Made by a program: the position numbers and the translations under genes. Under the pieces are notes generated by a model. That model was not told where the DNA came from, did not search any database, and was given only the letters and a program-made list of their open reading frames with translations. Positions 1 to 10,130 of a DNA stretch of 64,000 bases are shown piece after piece. Each line of letters begins with the position of its first letter. Positions within the stretch are counted from its first letter, which is position 1. The stretch spans positions 1,697,001 through 1,761,000 of the forward strand of contig NZ_CP014595.1 of the NCBI RefSeq assembly GCF_001687105.1, given 5' to 3'. This DNA comes from Salipiger sp. CCB-MM3. GTDB lineage: Bacteria > Pseudomonadota > Alphaproteobacteria > Rhodobacterales > Rhodobacteraceae.

Positions 1-1773
<1,773 letters not shown>

Positions 1774-1812
1774 GTCGATCCGTCCAGAAACAGCAAGGTT
1801 CAGCAGGGAAGA

Positions 1813-1860
1813 GGGGGCAAGGCGCGGCCCTGCCCCTTTCATTGTTCTTCAAATACGCAT
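1813..1860 (+). repeat. Dispersed intergenic element, copy 1
   Basis: Lies in the gcvH-gcvP gap. A small hairpin (GGGGCA 1814-1819 with TGCCCC 1831-1836) is followed by a T-rich core ending TTCAAATACGCA (to about 1859). The same core recurs at 15978-16000, 37669-37727, 43194-43216 and, inverted, at 54371-54433. This copy reads against the gcv operon, so it is not the operon's own terminator. Confidence 0.55.
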
Positions 1861-1899
1861 CCGCGCGGCGGTGCCGCAGGCGCGGCGCCGGGCAGGAGA

Positions 1900-2259
1900 T
1901 CAGCCGATGAAGTTCTTGTAGGCGGCTTCATCCATGAAGTCGTCGAGCGCAGAGAGGTCCTCGATCTTCATCTTGAAGAACCAGGCTTCGCCCTCGGGAT
2001 CGTCATTGACCTTCGACGGCTCATCGGCGAGCGGCGCGTTCACCTCGACGATCTCGCCATCGAGCGGGGCGAGGATGTCGGAGGCGGCCTTGACCGACTC
2101 GATCACCACCACTTCGTCATCCTTGCTCACCGTGGTGCCTTCATCGGGCAGTTCCACGAACACCACGTCGCCCAGCTGTTCGGCTGCATGCGCGGTGATG
2201 CCGACGACGACAACATCGCCCTCGACGCGGAGCCATTCGTGCTCTTCGGTAAATTTCAT
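1900..2259 (-). CDS. gcvH: Glycine cleavage system H protein
   Basis: Lipoyl carrier of the glycine cleavage system, 119 residues, a normal length. It shuttles the aminomethyl group between GcvP and GcvT. The lipoylation site is the lysine of ESVKAASD, K57 from the chosen ATG. The N-terminus ([15 protein letters not shown]) and the acidic E-rich surface are typical. It lies 19 bases downstream of gcvT and upstream of gcvP on the same strand, so it is expected to share the glycine-riboswitch-controlled transcript. Confidence 0.97.
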   Translation of the reverse strand: MKFTEEHEWLRVEGDVVVVGITAHAAEQLGDVVFVELPDEGTTVSKDDEVVVIESVKAASDILAPLDGEIVEVNAPLADEPSKVNDDPEGEAWFFKMKIEDLSALDDFMDEAAYKNFIG

Positions 2260-2278
2260 CGTGCTGTCCCTGTCTGTC

Positions 2279-3406
2279 TCAGCGTTTGTAGGTCTGGGTC
2301 ACGAAGGGCATCTCGGCCACTTCGACGGCGAGGCGCTTGCCGCGCACCTCGCCGAATAGCTTGGTGCCGGGGGCGGCGTGGTCAATCCCCACGTAGCCCA
2401 TGGCGACCGGCGCGCCGACGCTGGGGCCAAAACCACCCGAGGTGACGTGGCCGATCGGGGCGCCGCCGGTCTCATCTGCATAAATCTCCACCCCTTCGCG
2501 CATCGGCGCGCGGCCCTCGGGGCGCAGGCCCACACGTGCACGGGGCGCGCCGTTTTCCAGTTCGGAGAGGATTTTATCGGCACCGGGGAAGCCGCCAGCG
2601 CGATCGCCGCCGGTGCGGCGGATCTTCTGGATCGCCCAGGGCAGAGCCGCCTCGGCAGGGGTGGTGGTGCTGTCGATGTCATGGCCATAGAGGCACAGCC
2701 CGGCTTCGAGGCGCAGCGAGTCGCGCGCGCCAAGGCCGATGGGCTCCACATCCTCATGCGCCAGCAGCGCGCGGGCAAGCTCCTCGGCCTTCTCCTCGGG
2801 CACGGAGATCTCGTAGCCATCCTCGCCGGTGTAGCCCGAGCGCGAAATCCAGCACTCGGCGCCGCAAAGCTCGACAGTCGCCACATCCATGAAGCGCATC
2901 TCGCGCACCGCCGGGTTCAGCGCGGCCAGCGCCTCTTCGGCAGCCGGGCCCTGCAGCGCCAGCAGCGCGCGGTCGCCGAGCAGCTTGGCGGTGATGCCCT
3001 TGGGCTCGAGTCCGGCGCGCATCCGCGCCATATCCTCGGTCTTGCAGGCGGCGTTGACCACGACGAAGAGGTGATCGCCGCGATTGGCGATCATCAGATC
3101 GTCTTCGATCCCGCCGTCTTCATTGGTGAAGAAGCCATAGCGCTGGCGGCCTTCCTTCAGCCCGGCGATATTCACCGGCACCAGCGTCTCGAGGCCAAGA
3201 GCGATGCTCTCCACATCGGTGCCCGACAGGATCACCTGACCCATATGGCTGACGTCAAACAGCCCGGCCTTGTCGCGCGTGTGGAGATGTTCCTTGAGAA
3301 CGCCGAGCTTGTATTGCACCGGCATCTCGTAACCGGCGAAGGGCACCATCTTGGCGCCCAGTTCGACGTGCAAATCATGTAGTGGCGTGCGTTTCAGCTC
3401 GTCCAT
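2279..3406 (-). CDS. gcvT: Glycine cleavage system aminomethyltransferase (T protein)
   Basis: Transfers the one-carbon unit from the H protein to tetrahydrofolate and releases ammonia. 375 residues, close to the usual 360-380. The N-terminal folate-binding start ([21 protein letters not shown]) and the YTGEDGYEI motif in the centre are characteristic. The ATG at 3406 follows a GGGAG ribosome-binding site placed just after the riboswitch region. It is the first gene of the gcvT-gcvH-gcvP operon. Confidence 0.96.
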   Translation of the reverse strand: MDELKRTPLHDLHVELGAKMVPFAGYEMPVQYKLGVLKEHLHTRDKAGLFDVSHMGQVILSGTDVESIALGLETLVPVNIAGLKEGRQRYGFFTNEDGGIEDDLMIANRGDHLFVVVNAACKTEDMARMRAGLEPKGITAKLLGDRALLALQGPAAEEALAALNPAVREMRFMDVATVELCGAECWISRSGYTGEDGYEISVPEEKAEELARALLAHEDVEPIGLGARDSLRLEAGLCLYGHDIDSTTTPAEAALPWAIQKIRRTGGDRAGGFPGADKILSELENGAPRARVGLRPEGRAPMREGVEIYADETGGAPIGHVTSGGFGPSVGAPVAMGYVGIDHAAPGTKLFGEVRGKRLAVEVAEMPFVTQTYKR

Positions 3407-3483
3407 GCGCTCCCGATCCCTTCGGCCCGGACAGGCGCAAGGCCCCGGGCATTTCCCGCACGGATCTTCTCCGCGCTCGAAAT

Positions 3484-3632
3484 GCCCCCTCTGTCCTTTC
3501 GCCTGAGATCGTTATCCCTTCGGCGGGCGCCGCGGCGCCTCTCTCCAGAGTCTTTCTGCCGTGAAGGTCCTTTGGCCTGAGAGTTTCCGGGGGCGGTTGC
3601 TCCTTCGGCACCGGCAAGGCCGGTTCTCCCAT
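3484..3632 (-). promoter_or_regulatory. Tandem glycine riboswitch upstream of gcvT
   Basis: Read on the minus strand there are two consecutive glycine aptamers. Aptamer 1 (about 3566-3632) carries GGGAGA, GCCGAAGGAGCAA and GGAAACTCTCAGGC followed by AAAGGACC. Aptamer 2 (about 3484-3551) carries ACTCTGGAGAG, GCCGAAGGGATAA and ATCTCAGGCGAAAGGAC. These are the conserved core blocks of the gcvT-type riboswitch in tandem arrangement. Just downstream, GGGCATTT (3479-3486) can pair with AAATGCCC before the gcvT ribosome-binding site, a possible expression platform. Glycine binding is expected to turn on the degradative gcv operon. Confidence 0.93.
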
Positions 3633-3644
3633 CACGGTGGCGGG

Positions 3645-3673
3645 AGATTACGACAGTTACGCAGTGGCCGCAA
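3645..3673 (-). promoter_or_regulatory. Candidate promoter of the gcv operon
   Basis: On the minus strand TTGCGG (3668-3673) and TAATCT (3645-3650) are separated by exactly 17 bases. The predicted start is about 7 bases further, right where aptamer 1 begins. The -35 box lies inside the last codons of the Rrf2 gene. Each box matches the sigma-70 consensus only partly, so this is an inference from spacing and placement. Confidence 0.35.
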
Positions 3674-4139
3674 GCGCGCCTGCGGTGCGCGGCACCGAAC
3701 AGGCCTTGCCCGGCACCAGAATGTCGATCAGCGGAGCATTGTCGCACACCAGCGCATCCAGCGTGATCGGATCGAGCGTGGCATAGAAGGCGTTTGCGGC
3801 CTCGGTGAGCGCGATGCGCAGGCGGCAGGCCTCGGTCAGCGGGCAGGTGTTGTCGGCATCGGCAAAGCATTCGGCCAGCGGCACCGGCGATTCGAGTGTT
3901 CGGAACACGTCGCCGATCTGGATCTCCGATGCAGGCCGGGCCAGTTCCAGCCCGCCGTTGCGGCCGCGATGGGTGCTGAGATACCCCAGTTGTGCCAGTT
4001 GGTTGATCACCTGCGCGAGGTGATTTTCCGAGGCATTGCAGCACTTTGCAATCTCGGATTTGGTCACAAGGCGGCCAGAATTTGCCGCGCAGTGCATCAG
4101 GACACGGATTGCAATATTCGTTCTCTTGGTCACACGCAC
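3657..4139 (-). CDS. Rrf2-family transcriptional regulator, NsrR-like
   Basis: 160-residue winged-helix regulator. The N-terminus (MRVTKRTNIAIRVLMHCA) and the helix-turn-helix region near residues 27-60 match NsrR and other Rrf2 proteins. Three cysteines at C91, C99 and C105 lie where NsrR and IscR proteins bind an iron-sulfur cluster, so it is probably a redox or nitric-oxide sensor. It is divergent from the GGCT gene at 4238 and ends only about 25 bases before the glycine riboswitch, so read-through into gcvTHP is possible. NsrR assignment rests on overall similarity and the three cysteines. Another Rrf2 subfamily cannot be excluded. Confidence 0.85.
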   Translation of the reverse strand: MRVTKRTNIAIRVLMHCAANSGRLVTKSEIAKCCNASENHLAQVINQLAQLGYLSTHRGRNGGLELARPASEIQIGDVFRTLESPVPLAECFADADNTCPLTEACRLRIALTEAANAFYATLDPITLDALVCDNAPLIDILVPGKACSVPRTAGALAATA

Positions 4140-4237
4140 GGGAAAAGCCCTCGCTTTGAATGATTGCCGGGTTAAATACAGGGCCGGGGAAAAGCGCGGA
4201 TTGACTCACATCAATTTGAAGAAAGAAAAGACGAGAA

Positions 4238-4804
4238 ATGAGCACATCATTCTTTTTCGGCTACGGCTCGCTGGTCAACCGCAGGACCCACGCTTTCGAT
4301 CCCGCGCATAAGGCCGTTGCCAAAGGATGGCGCCGGGTTTGGGCGCGGGTGCCGGGCCGTCCGGTATCATTGCTGACCGTCTCGCGCGATGCGGGATCCG
4401 AGATCGAAGGGCTGATCGCGCCGGTCACCGGCGAGGGCTGGGCCGTCCTCGACCAGCGCGAAGCCGATTATGACCGCACCGATGCCCGCGCCGACGTGCG
4501 GCATGAGGCTCCCACCGTCGAAGAGCTTGCGATCTACGTGGTGCCCGAGGCGGACCGCCTGCCGCCCGACACCGAGCACCCGGTGCTGCTGAGCTATCTC
4601 GACGTGGTGCTGCAGGGCTATCTCGGTGAGTTCGGAAAAGAGGGCGCCGAGCGCTTTCTGGCCAGCACCGGCGATTGGCGGGTGCCTTTCCTGAACGACC
4701 GTGACGCACCGCTTTACCCGCGGGCGCAGAGCCTCAGCGACGCCGAGCGCGGCTTTGTCGATGCTGCGCTGCTGTATGTCGGGGCGCAGGTGTTCAGCCG
4801 ATGA
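4238..4804 (+). CDS. Gamma-glutamylcyclotransferase (GGCT-fold) family protein
   Basis: 188-residue protein with the FGYGSL signature at the extreme N-terminus (residues 6-11), which forms the substrate loop of the GGCT/AIG2 fold. A glutamate in the LDQREADYDR segment is a candidate for the catalytic acid. Family members release 5-oxoproline from gamma-glutamyl compounds; the substrate here is unknown. Its stop codon overlaps the start of the next gene (ATGA at 4801-4804), so the two are probably translationally coupled. It is divergent from the Rrf2 regulator. Confidence 0.8.
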   Translation: MSTSFFFGYGSLVNRRTHAFDPAHKAVAKGWRRVWARVPGRPVSLLTVSRDAGSEIEGLIAPVTGEGWAVLDQREADYDRTDARADVRHEAPTVEELAIYVVPEADRLPPDTEHPVLLSYLDVVLQGYLGEFGKEGAERFLASTGDWRVPFLNDRDAPLYPRAQSLSDAERGFVDAALLYVGAQVFSR

Positions 4805-6030
4805 CCCCGCGCTGGCTGCTGCTGCTTTACCGGCTGTCGAAGCGGCTGGGGGTGCGGGTGCTCTTCGGGGCGCTTTTGGCGCTGGTCGCGGTGGCGCTGG
4901 CGCCAGTGTTGCAGCCGCTGATCCCCGAGGACTGGCAGGATCGTTTCGGTGCCGATGCCGTGACGCCGATCCTGCAGATCCTCGCCACCACCATGCTGAC
5001 GGTGACCACGTTTTCGCTGTCGGTCATGGTGCAGGCCTTCCAGTCGGCGGCCAGTCAGGCGACGCCGCGCGCCTACCGGTTGCACCTCGAGGACAGCACG
5101 GCGCAGACCGCGCTTGCGGCCTTCACCGGAACCTTCCTCTTTTCGCTGACCTCGCTGGTGCTGTTCAACGCGGGCTTCTACTCCGAGGCCTCGGCGGTGG
5201 TGATCTTCTTTCTGACCATCGGCAGCATCGTCACGGTGATCGTCGCCATGCTGCGCTGGATTGGCCATCTGAGCGTGATGGGCAGCATGGATCACACGCT
5301 GCAGCGGGTCGAAAACAGCGCCCTACCGCCGCTTGAACGCGCGATGAGCCGCCCTTCGCTGGGCGCGGCCCGTCCCGATCACGCGCTGCCGTCGGACGCC
5401 CGCGAAGTGCCTGCGACCAAGGCGGGCTACGTGCAGTACATCAACCTCGAGGCGCTGGAGGAAAAGCTCTCCGAGCGTGAGGCGATCTTTCGCGTCACCG
5501 CGCATCCGGGTGCGCATCTCGTGCCGGGGATGCCGCTGGGCCAAATCTCCGGCGGGCATGTCGAGGCCGAGGAGATTTGCGAGTGTTTCACCCTCGGCGA
5601 AGAGCGCACCATGGAGCAGGACGCCCGCTATGGCGTCATGGTGATGAACGAGATCGCGCTTCGCGCGCTGTCGCCTGCGGTCAACGATCCGGGCACGGCG
5701 ATCGACGTGGTGCAGCGGCTCGAGCGGATGCTGTTCGGGCTGGGACGACCGGAGGAGGGACCGCCGGAGTTTCCGCATGTGCAGATGGCGCCGCTCAACC
5801 CGGCGCATCTGGTGGAAGACGGCTTCTACCCGCTGATCCGCGACGGCGCGGCCCGGCCCGAGGTGATCGGCTGCGTGCTGACCGCGATGAATGTGCTGCG
5901 CCGCGCCGACTGGCCCGCGCTGGCCGCCGCCGCCGAGGATACCCGCGCCTACGCTTTCGCCCACGCCGAGGCCGCCTTCACCATAGACGCCGACAAGGCG
6001 TGGCTGGCGGGGAAGCGGGAGGACGCTTAG
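4801..6030 (+). CDS. DUF2254 family membrane protein
   Basis: 409-residue predicted inner-membrane protein. Hydrophobic segments occur near residues 20-40, 60-80, 100-123 and 132-157, followed by a soluble C-terminal two thirds. The layout matches the conserved bacterial DUF2254 family, which has no established function. Its ATG overlaps the stop of the upstream GGCT gene. The gene is followed by a GC-rich inverted repeat around 6057-6090 and then the shared terminator at 6223-6251. Confidence 0.75.
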   Translation: MTPRWLLLLYRLSKRLGVRVLFGALLALVAVALAPVLQPLIPEDWQDRFGADAVTPILQILATTMLTVTTFSLSVMVQAFQSAASQATPRAYRLHLEDSTAQTALAAFTGTFLFSLTSLVLFNAGFYSEASAVVIFFLTIGSIVTVIVAMLRWIGHLSVMGSMDHTLQRVENSALPPLERAMSRPSLGAARPDHALPSDAREVPATKAGYVQYINLEALEEKLSEREAIFRVTAHPGAHLVPGMPLGQISGGHVEAEEICECFTLGEERTMEQDARYGVMVMNEIALRALSPAVNDPGTAIDVVQRLERMLFGLGRPEEGPPEFPHVQMAPLNPAHLVEDGFYPLIRDGAARPEVIGCVLTAMNVLRRADWPALAAAAEDTRAYAFAHAEAAFTIDADKAWLAGKREDA

Positions 6031-6222
6031 CCCGGAATCAAGCGCGAAGCGCGCCGGGCCAGCGCCTGCCCGTCCCGGCGGGCTGGCGCTTTGGCGACCA
6101 CTCGCGACGCTCGGAATTTGCCCGGACTTGGCTGGGATAAACTGCAGACCTCAGATGTCAGGGCGCCATCCCACGGGCAGACGCTCCCCCTCTGCGACTG
6201 GTGAGGCTAGGCGTAGAAAGAG

Positions 6223-6251
6223 AAAAGGCGGACCCGAGGGCCCGCCTTTTT
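6223..6251. terminator. Bidirectional intrinsic terminator
   Basis: AAAAGGCGG (6223-6231) pairs with CCGCCTTTT (6242-6250), with an extra CCC/GGG pairing inside. T-runs follow on both strands. It separates the convergent DUF2254 gene and gltX. Confidence 0.8.
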
Positions 6252-6271
6252 GTATTTCGATGGAGCGGCGC

Positions 6272-7606
6272 TTACTTCGCCAGATCTTTCGCTGGGATCT
6301 TCTCCAGCAGCGGCAGCACGTCGGCCATCTCCGGCCCGCGCTCGAGACCGGTGAGCGCCTTGCGCAGCGGCATGAAGAGCCCCTTGCCCTTGCGGCCCGT
6401 CGCCTCTTTCACTGTCTTGGTCCATTCGCCCCACGTGTCGCGTGTGTAGGGACCCTCGGGCAGCAGCGCCATCGCTTCGGCGATGAAGTCACGGTCCTCA
6501 TCGGCGATCAGCGGCTCGGCACCGTCGCGGAACAGCGCCCACCAACCGGGGATATCCTTGCGGGTGGTGATGTTGTCGCGGGCCACCGACCAGAACAGCT
6601 CTTGCTTCTCGGCGGGCACGCCGATCGCGGTCAGCTCTTCGGCCACATCCTGCAGCGGCAGCTGGTGCAGCTTGCGCGCGGTCAGCGGGTAGAGGTCATG
6701 CTCGTCGAACTTCGTCGGGGCCGAGCCGAACTGGCTCAGCTCGAAGCCTTCGGCGATCTCGTCCAGCGAGGTGCGCAGTTCCACCGGCTGGCTCGATCCC
6801 AGACGGGCCATCAGCGACAGCAGCGCCTCGGGCTCGACGCCCGCTTCGCGCAGATCGCGGATCGACAGCACGCCAAGACGCTTCGACAGCGACTCGCCCT
6901 GCGGACCAGTGAGCAGCGAGTGGTGCGCGAAACCGGGGGCGGTGCCGCCGAGCGCCTCGATGATCTGGATCTGCGTCGCGGTGTTGGTGACGTGGTCCGA
7001 GCCGCGCACGATATTGGTGACGCCCATGTCCATGTCGTCGACCACCGACGCCAGCGTGTAGAGGATCTGCCCGTCGCCGCGGATCAGCACCGGGTCCGAT
7101 ACCGAGGCGGCGTCGATCGAGATGTCGCCGAGGATGCCGTCATTCCAGTCGATCCGTTCCTGGATCAGCTTGAAGCGCCACACGCCGTTGCCACGCTCTG
7201 CGCGCAGCGCGTCCTTCTCGGACTCGGACAAGTCCAGCGCGGCGCGGTCGTAGACCGGCGGCTTGCCCATGTTGAGCAGCTTCTTGCGCTTGAGGTCCAG
7301 CTCGGTCGGGGTTTCGAAGGCCTCGTAGAAGCGGCCCATCTCGCGCAACTCGTCCGCGGCGGCGTGGTAGCGGTCCAGCCGCGCGCTCTGTCGCTCCGTC
7401 TTGTCCCAGTGCAGACCGAGCCATTCGAGATCGCGCTTGATGCCGTCGACGTACTCTTCCTTGCTGCGCTCGGCATCGGTGTCATCGATGCGCAGAATGA
7501 AGGTGCCGCCGGCTTTGCGCGCGATCAGGTAGTTGAACAGCGCGGTGCGGAGGTTGCCCACATGGATGTGACCGGTGGGCGACGGTGCGAAACGGGTGGT
7601 GGTCAT
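6272..7606 (-). CDS. gltX: Glutamate--tRNA ligase
   Basis: Class I aminoacyl-tRNA synthetase that charges tRNA with glutamate, 444 residues. The HIGH-type motif appears as HIHVGN near residue 12 and the KMSKS-type motif as SLSKRLG near residue 240. The ATG at 7606 (MTTTRFAPSPTGH) is preferred over an upstream in-frame ATG because AGGAGG sits 5 bases before it. The shorter HIHVGN/SKRLG form suits the second GluRS type common in alphaproteobacteria, so a paralogue elsewhere in the genome is likely. It is divergent from pfkB. Confidence 0.95.
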   Translation of the reverse strand: MTTTRFAPSPTGHIHVGNLRTALFNYLIARKAGGTFILRIDDTDAERSKEEYVDGIKRDLEWLGLHWDKTERQSARLDRYHAAADELREMGRFYEAFETPTELDLKRKKLLNMGKPPVYDRAALDLSESEKDALRAERGNGVWRFKLIQERIDWNDGILGDISIDAASVSDPVLIRGDGQILYTLASVVDDMDMGVTNIVRGSDHVTNTATQIQIIEALGGTAPGFAHHSLLTGPQGESLSKRLGVLSIRDLREAGVEPEALLSLMARLGSSQPVELRTSLDEIAEGFELSQFGSAPTKFDEHDLYPLTARKLHQLPLQDVAEELTAIGVPAEKQELFWSVARDNITTRKDIPGWWALFRDGAEPLIADEDRDFIAEAMALLPEGPYTRDTWGEWTKTVKEATGRKGKGLFMPLRKALTGLERGPEMADVLPLLEKIPAKDLAK

Positions 7607-7706
7607 GCTAGCCTCCTGCATACGCGGGTGGCAATTTCACAAGCGCAGCCGTTTGTCCAGTTCACCGGCCCTTGGCGGAGCGGGTATCCCGTGTATTCTC
7701 CGCCCT

Positions 7707-8654
7707 ATGAGAGATATTCTGACCGTCACGCTCAATCCTGCGCTCGATCTTTCGACGACTGCCGACCGTGTCGAGGCAGGTCCGAAGCTGCGCTGTGATG
7801 CGCCCGCGATCGACCCCGGCGGCGGCGGCATCAACGTCGCGCGGCTCGCGGCCGAACTGGGCGGCCCGGCGCGGGCCTTCGTTGCCCTCTCCGGCCCGAC
7901 GGGAATGCGGCTGGAGGCGGCGCTGGCCGAGCTGGGCCTGCCGATGGTGCGTATGAAAGCCCCGGGTGAGACGCGGGAAAGCTTTGCCGTGCATGACCGT
8001 CAGACCGGGGCGCAATACCGCTTTGTCATGCCCGGCCCGGTCTGGAGCGCGGGCGATGTGATGGACGCGCTCGATGCCATCTCGAGCACCGTGCCGCAGG
8101 GCGGGATCGTCGTGCTCAGCGGCAGCCAGCCGCCGGGGGTGCCCGATGATTTCCCCACCGAGCTGTGCCGGGCGCTGAAGGGCCGCGGCGCCTATGTCAT
8201 CGTCGACACCTCGGGGCCCGTGCTCGAAGCGCTGGCGCGGGGCACTGATCCGGCACCGGCGGTGCTGCGGATGGACAGTCTGGAAGCCGAAGAACTGGCT
8301 GGGCGGCCGCTGATGACCCGCGCCGATTCCGCGGGGTTTGCCGCGGAACTGGTGGCGCGCGGCGCGGCTGAGCGGGTGATCCTTGCGCGCGGGGCCGATG
8401 GCTCGGTGATGGCCGGGCCCGATGGGCTCTGGCAGGTCAGCGCGGCCAAGGTTTCGGTGCTCTCGGCGGTGGGGGCGGGCGACAGTTTCGTCGGCGCCTA
8501 TGCTTTCGGCATTTCCTCTGGCCTGAGCGCGCCCGAGGCGCTGGCGCTCGGGGCGGCGGCGGCCAGCGCCACGGTCACCACGCCGGGCACGAGCCTGTCG
8601 ACCCGCGCGATGATCCACGACCTGCTGGATCAATGCGGCGCCAGCGCGCTCTGA
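7707..8654 (+). CDS. pfkB: PfkB-family sugar kinase, 6-phosphofructokinase 2-like
   Basis: 315-residue ribokinase-fold kinase. The N-terminal block (ILTVTLNPALD, then LRCDAPAIDPGGGGINVA) follows the Pfk-2 pattern closely. The C-terminal GAGDSFVGA motif holds the catalytic aspartate and the anion hole. It probably phosphorylates fructose 6-phosphate; 1-phosphofructokinase or tagatose-phosphate kinase are the main alternatives in this family. The start at 7707 gives the family N-terminus; the longer upstream frame runs into the divergent gltX promoter region. It is a monocistronic plus-strand gene converging on the gene at 8733. Confidence 0.85.
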   Translation: MRDILTVTLNPALDLSTTADRVEAGPKLRCDAPAIDPGGGGINVARLAAELGGPARAFVALSGPTGMRLEAALAELGLPMVRMKAPGETRESFAVHDRQTGAQYRFVMPGPVWSAGDVMDALDAISSTVPQGGIVVLSGSQPPGVPDDFPTELCRALKGRGAYVIVDTSGPVLEALARGTDPAPAVLRMDSLEAEELAGRPLMTRADSAGFAAELVARGAAERVILARGADGSVMAGPDGLWQVSAAKVSVLSAVGAGDSFVGAYAFGISSGLSAPEALALGAAAASATVTTPGTSLSTRAMIHDLLDQCGASAL

Positions 8655-8679
8655 GCCCGACAGAAGCCCTGTGAACTAA

Positions 8680-8713
8680 GAAAACCCCCGGCCAGAGAGA
8701 GATGACCGGGGGT
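8680..8713 (-). terminator. Intrinsic terminator of the 8733-9949 unit
   Basis: ACCCCCGG (8684-8691) pairs with CCGGGGGT (8706-8713). On the minus strand the stem is followed by TTTTCTTAG, so it terminates the minus-strand gene at 8733. There is no T-run on the plus strand for pfkB. Confidence 0.75.
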
Positions 8714-8732
8714 GCCGGAGAGGCGCGGTCTT

Positions 8733-9728
8733 TCAGGCGACCGCGGCTTGGTCCTGCCCGTGCAGCTGTAGCCGCACCATGGTCTGGTTGAGCAGGATAT
8801 AGGCGATCTCGCCAAAGGTGACGGGACCGGTGAAACTGCCGGTGCGCTTGTCCTGAAGCTCACCGAAGAGGAAATTGAGGATGCAATTGCACGAAAGCTC
8901 CTGCGCGCCGTCGCCCTGCGCCTGACGGGCGAAGACGGTGGTATAGTCGCCGGGGCTTGCAGCAAGCCGGTAGCTGACCCCTTCGATCACCGGTGCGTAG
9001 AAGGCCACGCCTTCGGGTCCGACCGACTGGAACGAGACATTGACGAGGGCGCCCGCGTAATTGGCCACCAGCGGCAGCCGGGTATCGATGCCTTGCGCCT
9101 CGACCCATTTGGCGAAATCCACCTCTGCGCCGTTGATCCGCGCGGTTTCGGCGGCAAAGCCGGTGGCGGGGAAGGTGATCTCGGGGCCGTTGTCGTCTTG
9201 GGTGAAGAGATTGAGAATCTCGACATTCGCGCTTCGGCTGGCAGAGAGTTTCACGTGGAGCACCAGCGCGCCCTCTTGGTGCACGCGGCCGGTGGTGCCA
9301 TCAATCACCTTCGGCGTGGCGCTCGCAAGCTCATCAAGATGCACCCCGGTGATCCAGCCCATCACTGGCTGATCGAAGAGGCCGGGGTATTCCGCGCCGT
9401 GGATGGCGTAGGCCTCATGCGCCTTGCTGAAGGCGGGGATCAGGATCACCGACAGCCCGTTGTCGAAACGGCCCATGGTCAGGCTCGGCAGGTCCTCACC
9501 CTCATAAAGCACGGCGCGGGCGTCTTCTGCGGCCTCGAGCTCGGTGACAAAGACATTCTCGCGGTCCACATGGCCGCCGGTCTCGGTCATGAAATAGACC
9601 GTGGTGCCGCCGATCCAGCGCCCGCGGGGCAGCTTGGTCAGCACCTCCTCGTCGCCCGCGATCACCAGCGTCGCGCCTGCGTCGATCCTTGCGGCGGCCT
9701 GCTCGGGGGTCATCATCTGGTTCTTCAT
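8733..9728 (-). CDS. Conserved protein of unknown function (possibly DUF6976)
   Basis: 331 residues, no signal peptide or membrane span. It opens with MTPEQAAARIDAGATLVIAGDEEVL and then a segment reading LPRGRWIGGTTVYFMTETGG. There is a Cys pair near the C-terminus (LSCNCILNFLFGELQ). I recall this layout from a bacterial family listed as DUF6976, but that is memory and unchecked; no reaction is known to me. The ATG at 9728 has AAAGGA 7 bases upstream. The upstream small gene (9740-9949) is 11 bases away and cotranscribed, and the unit ends in the terminator at 8680-8713. Confidence 0.6.
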   Translation of the reverse strand: MKNQMMTPEQAAARIDAGATLVIAGDEEVLTKLPRGRWIGGTTVYFMTETGGHVDRENVFVTELEAAEDARAVLYEGEDLPSLTMGRFDNGLSVILIPAFSKAHEAYAIHGAEYPGLFDQPVMGWITGVHLDELASATPKVIDGTTGRVHQEGALVLHVKLSASRSANVEILNLFTQDDNGPEITFPATGFAAETARINGAEVDFAKWVEAQGIDTRLPLVANYAGALVNVSFQSVGPEGVAFYAPVIEGVSYRLAASPGDYTTVFARQAQGDGAQELSCNCILNFLFGELQDKRTGSFTGPVTFGEIAYILLNQTMVRLQLHGQDQAAVA

Positions 9729-9739
9729 CGCGCGTCCTT

Positions 9740-9949
9740 TCAGAAGAGGGCGATATCCTTCGTCGCGAAGGCGTTCTTTTCGAAATAACCCCGCAATTCG
9801 GCGATCTTGCCGGACATCTGCGCCGGGCTGGCCTTCACCTCGCGGCGCAGCCGGGTGACGAGGATCTTGGTCGCCAGCACCGCGCCCGACAGCTCGGCTT
9901 CGGAACTGAGCACGCGGCGCCAGCAGGGGTTGGATGCGTCGGGGATCAT
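9740..9949 (-). CDS. Small hypothetical protein
   Basis: About 69 residues from the ATG at 9949 (MIPDASNPCWRRVLSS), which has GGAG 6 bases upstream. An ATG four codons earlier (9961) is a weaker alternative. The chain is charged, with a basic middle (TRLRREVKASPAQMSGKIA) and a C-terminal LRGYFEKNAFATKDIALF. No membrane span or known motif is seen. It sits 11 bases before the gene at 8733-9728, so the two form one unit. Function unknown. Confidence 0.55.
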   Translation of the reverse strand: MIPDASNPCWRRVLSSEAELSGAVLATKILVTRLRREVKASPAQMSGKIAELRGYFEKNAFATKDIALF

Positions 9950-10130
9950 CTTTGGCTCCATCTTCGTTGCGAAAACGGGGCTACGGCGATTCCTCTTAAC
10001 GGTTTGCAAAACGCGGTTGTGATGAGCTGTGGCGGGCCCGGATGTGGCCTCTTGCGCCGCGCGCGCTACCCTTTCGCGCGGGAGAAACCGCCATTCGCAT
10101 ACCCTTGGGCGAAGGCCAAAGCAGGAGAGG

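Noticed and set aside
6040..6110. GC-rich inverted repeat after the DUF2254 gene
   Set aside because: GCCAGC/GCTGGC can pair, but the inner part does not, and there is no T-run; the real terminator is at 6223-6251.
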